A DNA stretch of 25,452 bases from a virus. The stretch is from IMG/VR virus record IMGVR_UViG_3300031703_000049, positions 1-25,452 of that record; one strand, given 5' to 3'. The notes below the pieces were generated by a model, which was not told the DNA's origin, ran no database searches, and was given only the letters and a program-made list of their open reading frames with translations. The position numbers and the translations under genes were made by a program. This document shows positions 15,422 through 22,659 of this stretch, in pieces (within the stretch, counting starts at the first letter, position 1; each line of letters begins with the position of its first letter).

Positions 15422-15557
15422 ACTTGGCGTAATTGACGCTTCGGTGTGAACCTGGCTGAGGCATCGCGCCTGCTGAAAAATGTCTGTCAGGATATCCTGT
15501 ATCATATAGCACAGATTTTGTTGGAATTACTCTAGCGAATGGTTTCTTCTTAGTCAT
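15420..15557 (-). CDS. Small protein coupled to the holin-like gene (45 aa)
   Basis: On the minus strand the ATG at 15557-15555 overlaps the stop of the holin-like gene (TAATG), and the frame ends with TAA at 15422-15420. The product is basic (MTKKKPFARVIPTKSVLYDT) and ends in a Gly/Pro/His-rich stretch (AGAMPQPGSHRSVNYAK) with no hydrophobic segment, so it is not a second holin. Family unknown. The tight overlap suggests co-translation and perhaps a lysis or virion role. Confidence 0.5.
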   Translation of the reverse strand: MTKKKPFARVIPTKSVLYDTGYPDRHFSAGAMPQPGSHRSVNYAK

Positions 15558-15931
15558 TACTTTGTGCCTATTTTACCTAGTGGAGTAAACGATACTAGTA
15601 ACCAAAGCAGTCCAGCCGCAATACCCGTCATAAGTGCTTCAGTTGTATCGCCTGCGAAGTGTGATGGATGTATATTAAAATCAACAATCGTAGTTATTAC
15701 CGCAACCAATCCTGCCATTGAATACTTATTGTCGCTAATTGCTTTAGTCTTTATACTAAAAGAAAGTGCTACTAAAACTAAACCCACAATGCCCGCTGTC
15801 TTAAACGCAGTCATCCAGTGCATTAGTGTTATTGCTGACATATTGCCTTGAACCATTAACATAAGGCACGGTGGTGCCACTTTTGCGATTGCGTGTCCAA
15901 ACAATGCTAATTTAGTAGTTATAATTTCCAT
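15557..15931 (-). CDS. Probable holin (multi-span small membrane protein)
   Basis: 124 residues with three clear hydrophobic spans at about 46-60 (AGIVGLVLVALSFSI), 72-87 (MAGLVAVITTIVDFNI) and 99-115 (ALMTGIAAGLLWLLVSF), plus a weaker one near 15-28. The FNIHPSHFAGDTTEALMTGIAAG stretch (85-107) resembles a holin-like family I recall from marine phages. Holins trigger lysis by forming membrane lesions. The RBS GAGGAG lies close to the ATG, and a late-type box lies upstream on the same strand. The gene runs against all its neighbours. No endolysin is seen in this window, so the lysis assignment is an inference. Confidence 0.5.
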   Translation of the reverse strand: MEIITTKLALFGHAIAKVAPPCLMLMVQGNMSAITLMHWMTAFKTAGIVGLVLVALSFSIKTKAISDNKYSMAGLVAVITTIVDFNIHPSHFAGDTTEALMTGIAAGLLWLLVSFTPLGKIGTK

Positions 15932-15957
15932 AGTATTCTCTCCTCGTTGTATTACTG

Positions 15958-15966
15958 TTATTTATT
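15958..15966 (-). promoter_or_regulatory. Late-type promoter for the minus-strand holin pair
   Basis: On the minus strand the sequence reads AATAAATAA, matching ATAAATA of the T4 late box after the first base. The predicted start near 15953 gives a leader of about 21 nt that contains GAGGAG. First and last bases differ from the plus-strand boxes here. Confidence 0.5.
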
Positions 15967-16007
15967 AAAAAAGCTCTAAAGATAGTGTTTTTATACTATT
16001 CAAAAAC

Positions 16008-16035
16008 TTGACAAACTTTCAAAGTATGCTATAAT
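16008..16035 (+). promoter_or_regulatory. Sigma70-type promoter, extended -10
   Basis: TTGACA (16008-16013), 16-bp spacer, TATAAT (16030-16035) with TG at 16027-16028. The flanking CAAAAACTTGACA is identical at 17501. The predicted +1 near 16042 gives a 24-nt leader with GAAGGA. Confidence 0.83.
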
Positions 16036-16065
16036 AAGAGTATATTAAATGAGAAGGAATGAATT

Positions 16066-16416
16066 ATGACAAAATTATTTGAAAAGACTAGGTTTATGAC
16101 TTCTGCTGGATATGTCCACTATGATTGTGGTGCTGATCGCAGGTTTGTCGCACGTTTCAAGTACAATAGGGCTAACGCTGGTCCATTTGTTACATTTCTT
16201 TGTAAGAACTTTGAAGTAGAAGAATACTTCACTCTATTAGAGGCTGGAAGCACTCCAGTTGCTATCCTAGAGACAAAAGGCTATGTTTCGCCTAGTGCTA
16301 AGAAACTTTGTAAAAAGTTGGGGTTTCCGTTGACACTTGAAGGCTACAAAGACGCAATTCACTTTATCGCATCTGAACAGGCAGAAAAGTTCAGTGCCCC
16401 GGAGTTCCATGTATGA
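16066..16416 (+). CDS. Hypothetical early protein (116 aa)
   Basis: Starts after GAAGGA behind a strong promoter. The product is soluble, mixed alpha/beta, basic in the middle, with four Cys (CGADRR, LCKNFE, KLCKKL) and no CxxC pair. Residues 27-48 (FVARFKYNRANAGPFVTFLC) resemble a beta-hairpin domain. The ending YVSPSAKKLCKKLGFPLTLE looks like a small helix-turn-helix-sized segment, which is speculative. The stop overlaps the start of the HD hydrolase gene (ATGA), so the two are coupled. Confidence 0.6.
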   Translation: MTKLFEKTRFMTSAGYVHYDCGADRRFVARFKYNRANAGPFVTFLCKNFEVEEYFTLLEAGSTPVAILETKGYVSPSAKKLCKKLGFPLTLEGYKDAIHFIASEQAEKFSAPEFHV

Positions 16417-16916
16417 TAGATTTAGACGAAGTACTAGCATTCGCTACTGAGGCACACACTGGCCAACTCAGGAAATACACAGGTGACGATTATATTGTTC
16501 ATCCAATAGCAGTATCAGAATTGGTTAAAATTCACGGCGGTAGTCTGGAACAGCAAGCCGCAGCCCTTTTACACGATACTGTAGAAGATTGCGATGTGAC
16601 CCTTGACGATATCGAGAAAGAGTTTGGTACAGATATCGCCTCTTTAGTTTATTGGTTAACAGATACTAGTAAACCAGAAGATGGAAATAGAGCAATTAGA
16701 AAAGCCATTGACGCAGAAAGATTGGGCAATGCTCCGGCGGAAGCACAATTTGTTAAAGTGGCTGATTTGATTGATAACACTAAGTCTATCGTTGAATTTG
16801 ATTCTAGTTTTGCTAAAGTATATTTGAGAGAAAAATCTATATTGTTGTCAAAAATGACAAAAGTTCACGATTCATCATTATTCACTTTAGCATATCACCA
16901 ACTGGAAATGTTTTAA
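16413..16916 (+). CDS. HD-domain alarmone (p)ppGpp hydrolase-like protein
   Basis: The 167-residue protein matches the hydrolase domain of SpoT/MESH1-type enzymes, which remove pyrophosphate from (p)ppGpp with Mn2+. Visible motifs: HTGQLRKYTGDDYIVHP (15-31; R20/K21 and H30), LLHDTVEDC (52-60; H54, D55, E58, D59) and VKVADLIDNT (114-123; D118, N122). All metal-binding positions of the family are present and no synthetase or regulatory domain is attached, so it is a stand-alone small alarmone hydrolase. GGAG is 8 nt before the ATG. A related nucleotide phosphohydrolase activity is the main alternative. The early promoter implies it acts during takeover. Confidence 0.75.
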   Translation: MIDLDEVLAFATEAHTGQLRKYTGDDYIVHPIAVSELVKIHGGSLEQQAAALLHDTVEDCDVTLDDIEKEFGTDIASLVYWLTDTSKPEDGNRAIRKAIDAERLGNAPAEAQFVKVADLIDNTKSIVEFDSSFAKVYLREKSILLSKMTKVHDSSLFTLAYHQLEMF

Positions 16917-17284
16917 TGGCATATATATCTGTACCAGAAGTTAAGGAAATCCGTCATGCTCTTAAAGTGCGTTTCGGAGAGAAACTGAAATTCTCGGTCC
17001 GAAGACGATTTCATCATACTGTGGTGGTTTCTATCTTATCGGGTGATATAGATTTTGAAGATATAGGACGTGATGCGCCACAACGAATTGCAACTTTTCG
17101 ATCTCGTGCATCTACCTATGGCAAACATAACTCATTGTTTGGTGACATTGTTAGTATAATTCAAACACCAGAACAAGGAGTGTATCCTTGTGAACTATCT
17201 CAAGAATATACTATATCATATTTTTATCATTTAGAAGTTGGTAAGAAAGGCAACCTTTATAAATTCGCAGGAGTAAAGAAATGA
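16916..17284 (+). CDS. Conserved phage protein, LPD29-like candidate
   Basis: 122 residues; the ATG overlaps the previous TAA. The N-terminal pattern ISVPEVKEIRHALKVRFGEK, then KFSVRRRFHHTVVVSILSG, looks like the small domain seen in large polyvalent proteins and as stand-alone phage proteins (LPD29 type). That is from memory and no catalytic residues stand out. The C-terminal 45 residues are aromatic-rich (YTISYFYHLEVGKKGNLYKF). It overlaps the next gene by 4 nt (ATGA). Function unknown. Confidence 0.5.
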   Translation: MAYISVPEVKEIRHALKVRFGEKLKFSVRRRFHHTVVVSILSGDIDFEDIGRDAPQRIATFRSRASTYGKHNSLFGDIVSIIQTPEQGVYPCELSQEYTISYFYHLEVGKKGNLYKFAGVKK

Positions 17285-17496
17285 TTAGAGCAAAAACTGA
17301 AAAGACAGAACTTGTTATTGATTTGACTGGACCACAGGGCAACGCATATTCTCTATTGGCTCAAGCAAAATTACTTGCTATACACTTAGAATTAGATTTT
17401 GATAAAATTAGTACTGAAATGATGGCTGGTGATTACGAAAATCTACTACAAGTCTTCGATGCTAACTTTGGAGACTATGTAGTACTTGAACGATAA
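17281..17496 (+). CDS. Conserved small phage protein (71 aa)
   Basis: Typical pattern: LVIDLTGPQGNAYSLLAQAK, then EMMAGDYENLLQVFDANFGD and YVVLER at the end, which I recall from many tailed phages as an uncharacterised small protein. It has AGGAG before the ATG and overlaps the preceding gene (ATGA). The frequent pairing with the preceding protein type suggests a joint role, not known. Confidence 0.68.
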   Translation: MIRAKTEKTELVIDLTGPQGNAYSLLAQAKLLAIHLELDFDKISTEMMAGDYENLLQVFDANFGDYVVLER

Positions 17497-17507
17497 TGTT
17501 CAAAAAC

Positions 17508-17535
17508 TTGACAGATCCTATATTTGTGTTATAAT
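17508..17535 (+). promoter_or_regulatory. Sigma70-type promoter of the AAA+ ATPase gene
   Basis: TTGACA (17508-17513), 16-bp spacer, TATAAT (17530-17535) with TG at 17527-17528. The predicted +1 near 17542 gives a leader of about 27 nt. It lies 12 nt after the previous stop. Confidence 0.84.
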
Positions 17536-17568
17536 TGTTGTATAAGTTAATTAAGTGAGAGAGCAGTT

Positions 17569-18582
17569 ATGAATAATGTCAAAATTGAAAACGGTTTATA
17601 TAACAATAAAGATATTAACGGGGTTTTTCCTTTAATCAAAGGTATTACGAAATCAAAAGACGGTTCGTATTTTGTAACAGTTAATGCTAGTGAATCAGAA
17701 GAAAAAGTATTCACGGGTCGTTCTAATGTGCGAGTTAAGATTCGCACTCATGACCAGATTACAATGTTAGACGAAACAGCGAAAGAAGTCAAAAAAGTTG
17801 TTGAAACTGAAGACCAAGCAATTGAACGAATTGCTGAACGTTTCAAGATCTTAGAAGAAATGACAAATGCCACTCTCGATGGAATTGTGAGAGGCATGGT
17901 TGTTACAGGGCCACCAGGTGTCGGCAAGACATACGGCGTTGAACAAGTTCTTGAAAAAGATAGTTTGTTTGATGTAATGGCTTCTCGACCAGTGCGTCAT
18001 AATTTTGTTAAAGGCGCCATGTCTGCTCTTGGTTTATACAAGATTCTTTACGATTATAAAGATGCGAAAAACATTCTTGTTCTTGACGATTGTGATAGTA
18101 TCTTGTTCAATGAAGATGCTTTGAACATTCTTAAAGCCGCGCTTGACTCGTGTAAGAAACGTAGGATTTCATGGAATACTGAATCTCACTTGTTGCGTAG
18201 GGAAGGTGTGCCACAGCAGTTTGAGTTTAACGGTTCAGTTATCTTTATTACAAACTTAAAGTTTGACAATATGCGTAGCACGAAAATCAAAGATCACTTA
18301 GATGCTATTATGTCTCGTTGTCACTATCTTGATTTAACACTTGATACGACTCGTGATAAGATTATGCGAATTAAACAAATTGCCCGAGACGGTGGATTGT
18401 TTGATACTAAAGGTTTAACAAAAGAACAAGAAGTAGAAATCATTGATTTCATGGTCGAGAAGAAAGATCGATTACGTGAAGTGTCGTTACGAATGGCTCA
18501 AAAAATTGCTGACCTACGTAACATGGATACTAATCGTTGGAAATTACTTGCTGAATCTACCTGTATGAAGCGTAACGTTTAA
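17569..18582 (+). CDS. AAA+ ATPase, conserved phage type
   Basis: 337 residues. Residues 1-100 are a non-ATPase N-terminal region with a small beta part (SYFVTVNASE, NVRVKIRTHDQ). Walker A GPPGVGKT (114-121), Walker B ILVLDDCD (169-176), sensor 1 near N229 (VIFITNLKFD) and a candidate Arg finger R250 (IMSRCHYLDL) define an AAA+ module; a helical lid follows. It is not gp44: the N-terminal region and spacing differ. Similar stand-alone ATPases occur in many phages without a defined role; remodelling of a DNA or protein complex is plausible. It is a one-gene unit between a strong promoter and a strong terminator. Confidence 0.82.
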   Translation: MNNVKIENGLYNNKDINGVFPLIKGITKSKDGSYFVTVNASESEEKVFTGRSNVRVKIRTHDQITMLDETAKEVKKVVETEDQAIERIAERFKILEEMTNATLDGIVRGMVVTGPPGVGKTYGVEQVLEKDSLFDVMASRPVRHNFVKGAMSALGLYKILYDYKDAKNILVLDDCDSILFNEDALNILKAALDSCKKRRISWNTESHLLRREGVPQQFEFNGSVIFITNLKFDNMRSTKIKDHLDAIMSRCHYLDLTLDTTRDKIMRIKQIARDGGLFDTKGLTKEQEVEIIDFMVEKKDRLREVSLRMAQKIADLRNMDTNRWKLLAESTCMKRNV

Positions 18583-18595
18583 GTAAAAGTTTAAG

Positions 18596-18637
18596 CGGCA
18601 TCGAGTTTTCTCTCTTTACTCGATTGCCGTTTTTTTA
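18596..18637 (+). terminator. Rho-independent terminator after the AAA+ gene
   Basis: CGGCA-TCGAGT (18596-18606) pairs with ACTCGA-TTGCCG (18618-18629), giving 11 bp with one bulged T, followed by TTTTTTT. Confidence 0.9.
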
Positions 18638-18655
18638 TATCCGCTGTAAAATGAC

Positions 18656-18684
18656 TTGTATTTGCCTTTAAAGTGTGTTATAAT
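18656..18684 (+). promoter_or_regulatory. Sigma70-type promoter of uvsW
   Basis: TTGTAT (18656-18661), 17-bp spacer, TATAAT (18679-18684) with TG at 18676-18677. The weaker -35 is offset by the extended -10. The predicted +1 is near 18691, and AAGGAA precedes the ATG at 18714. Confidence 0.78.
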
Positions 18685-18713
18685 GTCTTATACATCAAGG
18701 AACATCAGAATAA

Positions 18714-20159
18714 ATGAATAAATGTACAATAGTGATTAAAGACGAGGTTAACGTAAAGTTAGAAGGTCTTGATCCATCAACCCGAAGAAAGTGTAGTGAT
18801 AAGTTAAAGTTTTTCTTACCACACGCATTTCATATGCCCGCGTATAAACTTGGTCGTTGGGACGGTACTGTTCGGTTTTGTGACGTTGGCGGTCGTACTT
18901 TTTTAAACTTATTAGACGATGTACTGCCTGTAATCATAGAAGCAGGATATGAAATCGTAGTAGACGACAAGCGTGAAAGTGAAGAAATGTCTTTTGAACA
19001 CGTGACTGAAAACTTCTGGGAAGGAGTCACTTGGCCCGAAGGACATATGGCTGCTGGTGAACAAATCATGTTACGAGATTACCAAGTAGATGTAATCAAT
19101 CAATTTATATCAGCACCACAATGTCTCCAAGAGATAGCCACGGGCGCAGGTAAGACGATTATGACTGCTACTATGAGTAAAGTTATAGAGAAGTATGGCA
19201 GATCAATAATCATTGTTCCAAATAAAGACTTAGTTAGACAGACAGAAGAAGACTACAATAACTGTGGATTAGATGTTGGTGTTTACTTTGGTGATAAGAA
19301 AGACATAGGAAAGACTCATACGATATGTACTTGGCAGAGTTTGAATTCATTATTGAAGAAGACCAAGAAGGGTGAAGAAAACATCATGGACTTCATTGAA
19401 GGTGTATGTTGTGTAATCGTTGACGAAACTCACCAAGCAAAAGCAGATGTATTGAAAGATTTATTGACAACAGTGTTTGCTAATGTACCAATTCGTTGGG
19501 GATTAACAGGAACTATTCCAAAGAATGATTGGGAGTTCGCAAGTCTACGCAGTTCACTCGGTGATGTAATAAACAAGTTATCAGCAAAAGAATTACAGGA
19601 CCAAGGAGTGTTAGCAAACTGTCATGTCAATATTGTTCAGACACAAGAGACAGTAGCATATCCTAATTATCAGAATGAAATGACATATCTACTTGAAGAT
19701 AAGAAGCGATTAGAGTATATCGCTGAAATGATTAAGGGTATTTCAGAAACAGGCAATACACTTGTATTGACAAATAGAATTAAGAACGGAGAAGCATTAC
19801 AAGAATTGATAGCAAGTGCAGAGTTTGTGCAAGGGTCGATGAAGGTTGTGGACAGAAAAGAAGCATACAAAGAAATAAACGAAGGAACGAATACTATTAC
19901 GATTGCTACTTATGGAGTAGCGGCAGTTGGTATTAACATTCCTCGTATATTTAATTTGGTGTTGTTAGAACCAGGCAAATCGTTTGTGAGAGTTATTCAA
20001 TCGATTGGTCGTGGAGTCAGAATGGCTAAAGATAAAGATTTTGTTCAAATATGGGACGTTACGAGCAGATGTAAGTTTTCAAAACGTCACCTAACAGAAC
20101 GAAAAAAGTACTACAAAGATGCGTCATACCCTTTTACAATCGATAAGGTAACTTACTAA
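18714..20159 (+). CDS. uvsW: UvsW, SF2 DNA/RNA helicase
   Basis: 481 residues. UvsW unwinds branched DNA and R-loops and in T4 helps switch from origin- to recombination-dependent replication. The N-terminal DNA-binding domain shows the family pattern FFLPHAFHMPAYKLGRWDG (33-51). SF2 motifs: I ATGAGKT (142-148), II DETH (237-240), III TGT (265-267), VI QSIGRGVR (429-436). Length is near T4 UvsW (503 residues). Here it has a sigma70-type promoter, unlike T4 uvsW, which is known as a late gene. It heads a run of overlapping small genes to 23149. Confidence 0.93.
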   Translation: MNKCTIVIKDEVNVKLEGLDPSTRRKCSDKLKFFLPHAFHMPAYKLGRWDGTVRFCDVGGRTFLNLLDDVLPVIIEAGYEIVVDDKRESEEMSFEHVTENFWEGVTWPEGHMAAGEQIMLRDYQVDVINQFISAPQCLQEIATGAGKTIMTATMSKVIEKYGRSIIIVPNKDLVRQTEEDYNNCGLDVGVYFGDKKDIGKTHTICTWQSLNSLLKKTKKGEENIMDFIEGVCCVIVDETHQAKADVLKDLLTTVFANVPIRWGLTGTIPKNDWEFASLRSSLGDVINKLSAKELQDQGVLANCHVNIVQTQETVAYPNYQNEMTYLLEDKKRLEYIAEMIKGISETGNTLVLTNRIKNGEALQELIASAEFVQGSMKVVDRKEAYKEINEGTNTITIATYGVAAVGINIPRIFNLVLLEPGKSFVRVIQSIGRGVRMAKDKDFVQIWDVTSRCKFSKRHLTERKKYYKDASYPFTIDKVTY

Positions 20160-20659
20160 TGAAAATATTAACACCAGAAAACACCTGTTTTGAAATGAAC
20201 AGCCTACCAGAAGAAATTGAAGATATCAGATATTGCGTCATGGACGTAACTGACAAAGAAGACCCAGATTTCTTTTTTATTCCATTAGTATTCATTGAAA
20301 CATTCAGTGCGCCAAGCATGAGTCTCACTATTGGTAAACATACTATTGAAATGCCGATTGATTGGAACATAATGATTGGTGAAGCAGACCTCGGACTATT
20401 AGAATTCATTCCATTGACAAGTATTAACGAACGCCAATTTGATACGCTATTGACAAACCCTCTGAATGGGTATACAATGGATTGGCAACCAATTAAGATA
20501 AACAATGTATTCGCAGATGTGAAATGGTTCTTCCCTAAGTTGAAGTATGGACATATTCTTGCTATACCACTTGAGCATGGACCTAGTCCGAAATGCGCAT
20601 ATTTTGTAAAAGACTTAAATCGTATTCCGGACCAAATGAGCAGTTATGACTTTTTCTAA
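20159..20659 (+). CDS. Conserved T4-like phage protein next to uvsW
   Basis: 166 residues, start overlapping the uvsW stop (TAATG). The pattern FFFIPLVFIETFSAPSMSL (38-56), IEMPIDWNIMIGEADLG and LLEFIPLTSINERQFD matches an uncharacterised protein I recall beside uvsW or gp55 in marine T4-like phages. It looks like a beta-rich soluble protein. The C-terminal part has WFFPKLKYGHILAIPLEHGP. No enzymatic motif. Conserved synteny suggests a replication or late-transcription link; role unknown. Confidence 0.68.
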   Translation: MKILTPENTCFEMNSLPEEIEDIRYCVMDVTDKEDPDFFFIPLVFIETFSAPSMSLTIGKHTIEMPIDWNIMIGEADLGLLEFIPLTSINERQFDTLLTNPLNGYTMDWQPIKINNVFADVKWFFPKLKYGHILAIPLEHGPSPKCAYFVKDLNRIPDQMSSYDFF

Positions 20660-20852
20660 GAACCATAGAGTCGTAATTGATTCGTGTGACTTAGGCATGA
20701 CAGCATATGGCTGGTGCGCAGATAATATTCCAGCGTTAAGTTGGACAGTAGTATCGGATGAGAATTGTGATTCTTTTTATTTTGAAGAAGACTCACATGC
20801 TCAGAACTTTTTATTAGTACACGGCGGAAGGCATTACAAACATGGCGGCTGA
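20646..20852 (+). CDS. Small hypothetical protein (68 aa)
   Basis: The ATG at 20646 overlaps the previous gene by 14 nt. The product has four Cys and is acidic in the middle (DENCDSFYFEEDSHAQ), ending HGGRHYKHGG. Weak RBS, so translation is probably coupled. Its own stop overlaps the next ATG by 11 nt. Not recognised. Confidence 0.55.
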   Translation: MTFSKNHRVVIDSCDLGMTAYGWCADNIPALSWTVVSDENCDSFYFEEDSHAQNFLLVHGGRHYKHGG

Positions 20853-21333
20853 AAAGATACCATTAAACGAAGTACTAACAGCAATTGATAATAAAGATTT
20901 CAATTGGTACGCAGGTCTAACAGAAGAGAAAAAGAAAGCATGGGGCAGTTGGTTGTTCTTGCGTTATGCGAGTACAGGCAAGGGTAAAGACAAAGACGAA
21001 CTAATACTTAATACGAATGAGTTTGTAAACAAGCATTACAAAGACATCTATAAGCACGAAGAATTGATTTGGAAGTTATTCTGTTTGACTGGAACTGGTA
21101 AGAAACAGTATCACGAATGGATTAAGCCACCAAACGCAAAAATGAAGACAGACCCGATTACACAATTTGTATTAGGATTATTTCCAGATATGAAAGGTGA
21201 CGAGATAGAGTTATTTCAACATATCAATGGCGCGGATGGTATTAAACAGATGGCAATTGATTTGGGTATGAGTGATAAAGAGATTGGTGATATTTTCGGA
21301 AAAACTAAAAAACCAAGGAAGAAGAAAAAGTAG
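20842..21333 (+). CDS. Conserved T4-like protein, possible clamp-loader small subunit (uncertain)
   Basis: 163 residues, helical and basic, ending KTKKPRKKKK. The pattern PLNEVLTAIDNKDFNWYAGLTEEKKK, then NEFVNKHYKDIYKHEELIWKL and CLTGTGKKQYHEWIKPP, is one I associate with marine T4-like phages, where such proteins may be annotated as gp62-like clamp-loader subunits. I cannot confirm that, since similarity to T4 gp62 is not evident by eye and gp44/gp45 are not adjacent. The start overlaps the previous stop; GGAAGG lies about 11 nt upstream. The C-terminal Lys-rich tail suggests nucleic-acid or clamp contact. Confidence 0.45.
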   Translation: MAAEKIPLNEVLTAIDNKDFNWYAGLTEEKKKAWGSWLFLRYASTGKGKDKDELILNTNEFVNKHYKDIYKHEELIWKLFCLTGTGKKQYHEWIKPPNAKMKTDPITQFVLGLFPDMKGDEIELFQHINGADGIKQMAIDLGMSDKEIGDIFGKTKKPRKKKK

Positions 21334-22002
21334 ATGTTTGAATGTCAATATTGTAAAGTCAAATATAAGTCTGAGAAGACTATCATGGTTCATGTATGTG
21401 AGCCTAAGAGGCGCTGGCTGAATAAGGAAGAGAAATATTCAAGACTGGCACTATTTGCATACAATAGATTCTATGAAATTACACAGGCACCAGGTGGTAA
21501 AACATTTGAGCATTTCGTAGCAAGTAGATTTTATCTGGGATTTACTAAGTTTGGCAAACATATTATAAATATAAATGCGATCAATCCAGAAGAATTTATT
21601 GACTTTGTTATACGAAATAGTGTAAAATTAGATAAGTGGTGTTCTGATGCTGTATATGAAACTTATATTCAAGAATTGAATAGAAAAGAATCAGCCGACA
21701 GAGCAGTAGAACGAAGCGTATTGTTGATGGAAAAATGGGGTAAAGAACATGATAGAACGTTTAATGTATTTTTTAAAGAAGTCAGCAAGCCGTTGGCCAT
21801 ACATTATATTAAATCAGGACGTATTAGTCCTTGGGTCATTTTTAATTGTAGTCGTGGTATGGAACTAATTGATAGTTTTTCAGATCACGAATTAACAATG
21901 ATTAATGAATATTTAGATCCAATCTTTTGGTCAAGAAAGTTTGAGACTAGACCAGATGATGTAGAATTTGTTAAATCAATTTTAAAACAGGCAGACATGT
22001 AA
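21334..22002 (+). CDS. Conserved zinc-finger protein of T4-like phages
   Basis: 222 residues, starting directly after the previous TAG with AAGGAAG about 12 nt upstream. A short N-terminal zinc finger is visible: C4, C7, H20, C22 (CQYCKVKYKSEKTIMVHVC). The rest is helical (YSRLALFAYNRFYEI; FVASRFYLGFTKFGKHI; RISPWVIFNCSRGMELI), matching an uncharacterised family I recall in cyanophages. The finger points to nucleic-acid or RNA-polymerase contact, which would suit transcription control, but this is inference. Its stop overlaps the AbrB-like gene (TAATG). Confidence 0.65.
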   Translation: MFECQYCKVKYKSEKTIMVHVCEPKRRWLNKEEKYSRLALFAYNRFYEITQAPGGKTFEHFVASRFYLGFTKFGKHIININAINPEEFIDFVIRNSVKLDKWCSDAVYETYIQELNRKESADRAVERSVLLMEKWGKEHDRTFNVFFKEVSKPLAIHYIKSGRISPWVIFNCSRGMELIDSFSDHELTMINEYLDPIFWSRKFETRPDDVEFVKSILKQADM

Positions 22003-22205
22003 TGGCTACTAAAAAAGAATCACACACAACGGGCATAATGGAAGTTCAAGAAGATCCTGATACGAAAGAATTGTTTTTAGAATTACCAAAAGCAATGCTA
22101 GATCAGATGGGCTGGGAACCAGACGACTTACTAGAGTGGGTAGAAAATCCAGACGGAACATGGATGATAATTAAAGTTACTGAGGAAGATGAAGATGACG
22201 ACTGA
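22002..22205 (+). CDS. AbrB/SpoVT-like small DNA-binding protein
   Basis: 67 residues. Residues 13-57 fit the swapped-hairpin (AbrB/MazE) fold: strand-loop pattern MEVQEDPDTKELFLELPKAM, then LDQMGWEPDDLLEWV and ENPDGTWMIIKV. Such dimers bind DNA or act as antitoxins. The C-terminus is very acidic (TEEDEDDD). No toxin gene is adjacent. Proteins of this type are common near gp55 in marine T4-like phages, as I recall. It overlaps both neighbours. Confidence 0.65.
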   Translation: MATKKESHTTGIMEVQEDPDTKELFLELPKAMLDQMGWEPDDLLEWVENPDGTWMIIKVTEEDEDDD

Positions 22206-22659
22206 GGTAAAAGAAAAAAGTTTAATTGATGTGTTCTTAGACACACTCACTGGGAAAGATCCTGTTGAAGAATTAACAGAAGATTTCGAAGATGAATTCG
22301 CAGAACACTTAAATGATACATCGTCTGCTTATGTAGTTTCTACTAATACATTATCTACCACTGGGTTGACTGGCACCACAATAGCCTCAACTGGTATTTA
22401 CGCAGGCTCAATCACTGGCGGAACGTCAAATGGCACCGGTTCAATGTGGTCTAATAACACATCAACATCACATGCATATCAGTATGATGTAATAGAGGAA
22501 CAAAAAGAACTTAAAAAATCATTAACAAAAATAGAAAAACGCCTAGCGATTTTAGTACCCAATGAAAAGTTAAAAGAACAATATGAATCACTTCAGAGCG
22601 CGTATGAGCAATACTTAGCCCTAGAAGCATTACTATATGATGGAGAAGACAATGAGTAA
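22195..22659 (+). CDS. Conserved protein with Ser/Thr/Gly-rich centre and C-terminal coiled coil
   Basis: 154 residues from the ATG at 22195, preferred over 22189 because GAGGA (22182-22186) sits 8 nt upstream of the former. Order: acidic N-terminus (1-45); Ser/Thr/Gly-rich stretch (46-92: STTGLTGTTIASTGIYAG...); helix EEQKELKKSLTKIEKRLAILVP (102-123) and a second helix to the end. The RLAILVPNEKL(x)EQYE motif recurs in small proteins of marine T4-like phages that I recall as uncharacterised. It is probably an oligomeric, possibly structural protein. It overlaps both neighbours. Confidence 0.6.
   Translation: MTTEVKEKSLIDVFLDTLTGKDPVEELTEDFEDEFAEHLNDTSSAYVVSTNTLSTTGLTGTTIASTGIYAGSITGGTSNGTGSMWSNNTSTSHAYQYDVIEEQKELKKSLTKIEKRLAILVPNEKLKEQYESLQSAYEQYLALEALLYDGEDNE

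Noticed and set aside
15564-15851. Plus-strand ORF opposite the holin-like gene
   Set aside because: No RBS or promoter; the minus-strand frame has GAGGAG, a late-type box, membrane spans and a coupled downstream gene.
21564-21571. TATAAATA inside the zinc-finger gene
   Set aside because: Exact late box but intragenic in an AT-rich Ile/Asn codon run (ATTATAAATATAAAT) with no gene start nearby; likely chance.
22002-22205. AbrB-like protein as the antitoxin of a toxin-antitoxin pair
   Set aside because: Neighbouring genes do not look like MazF, PIN or RelE toxins, so a regulatory or structural use is more likely.
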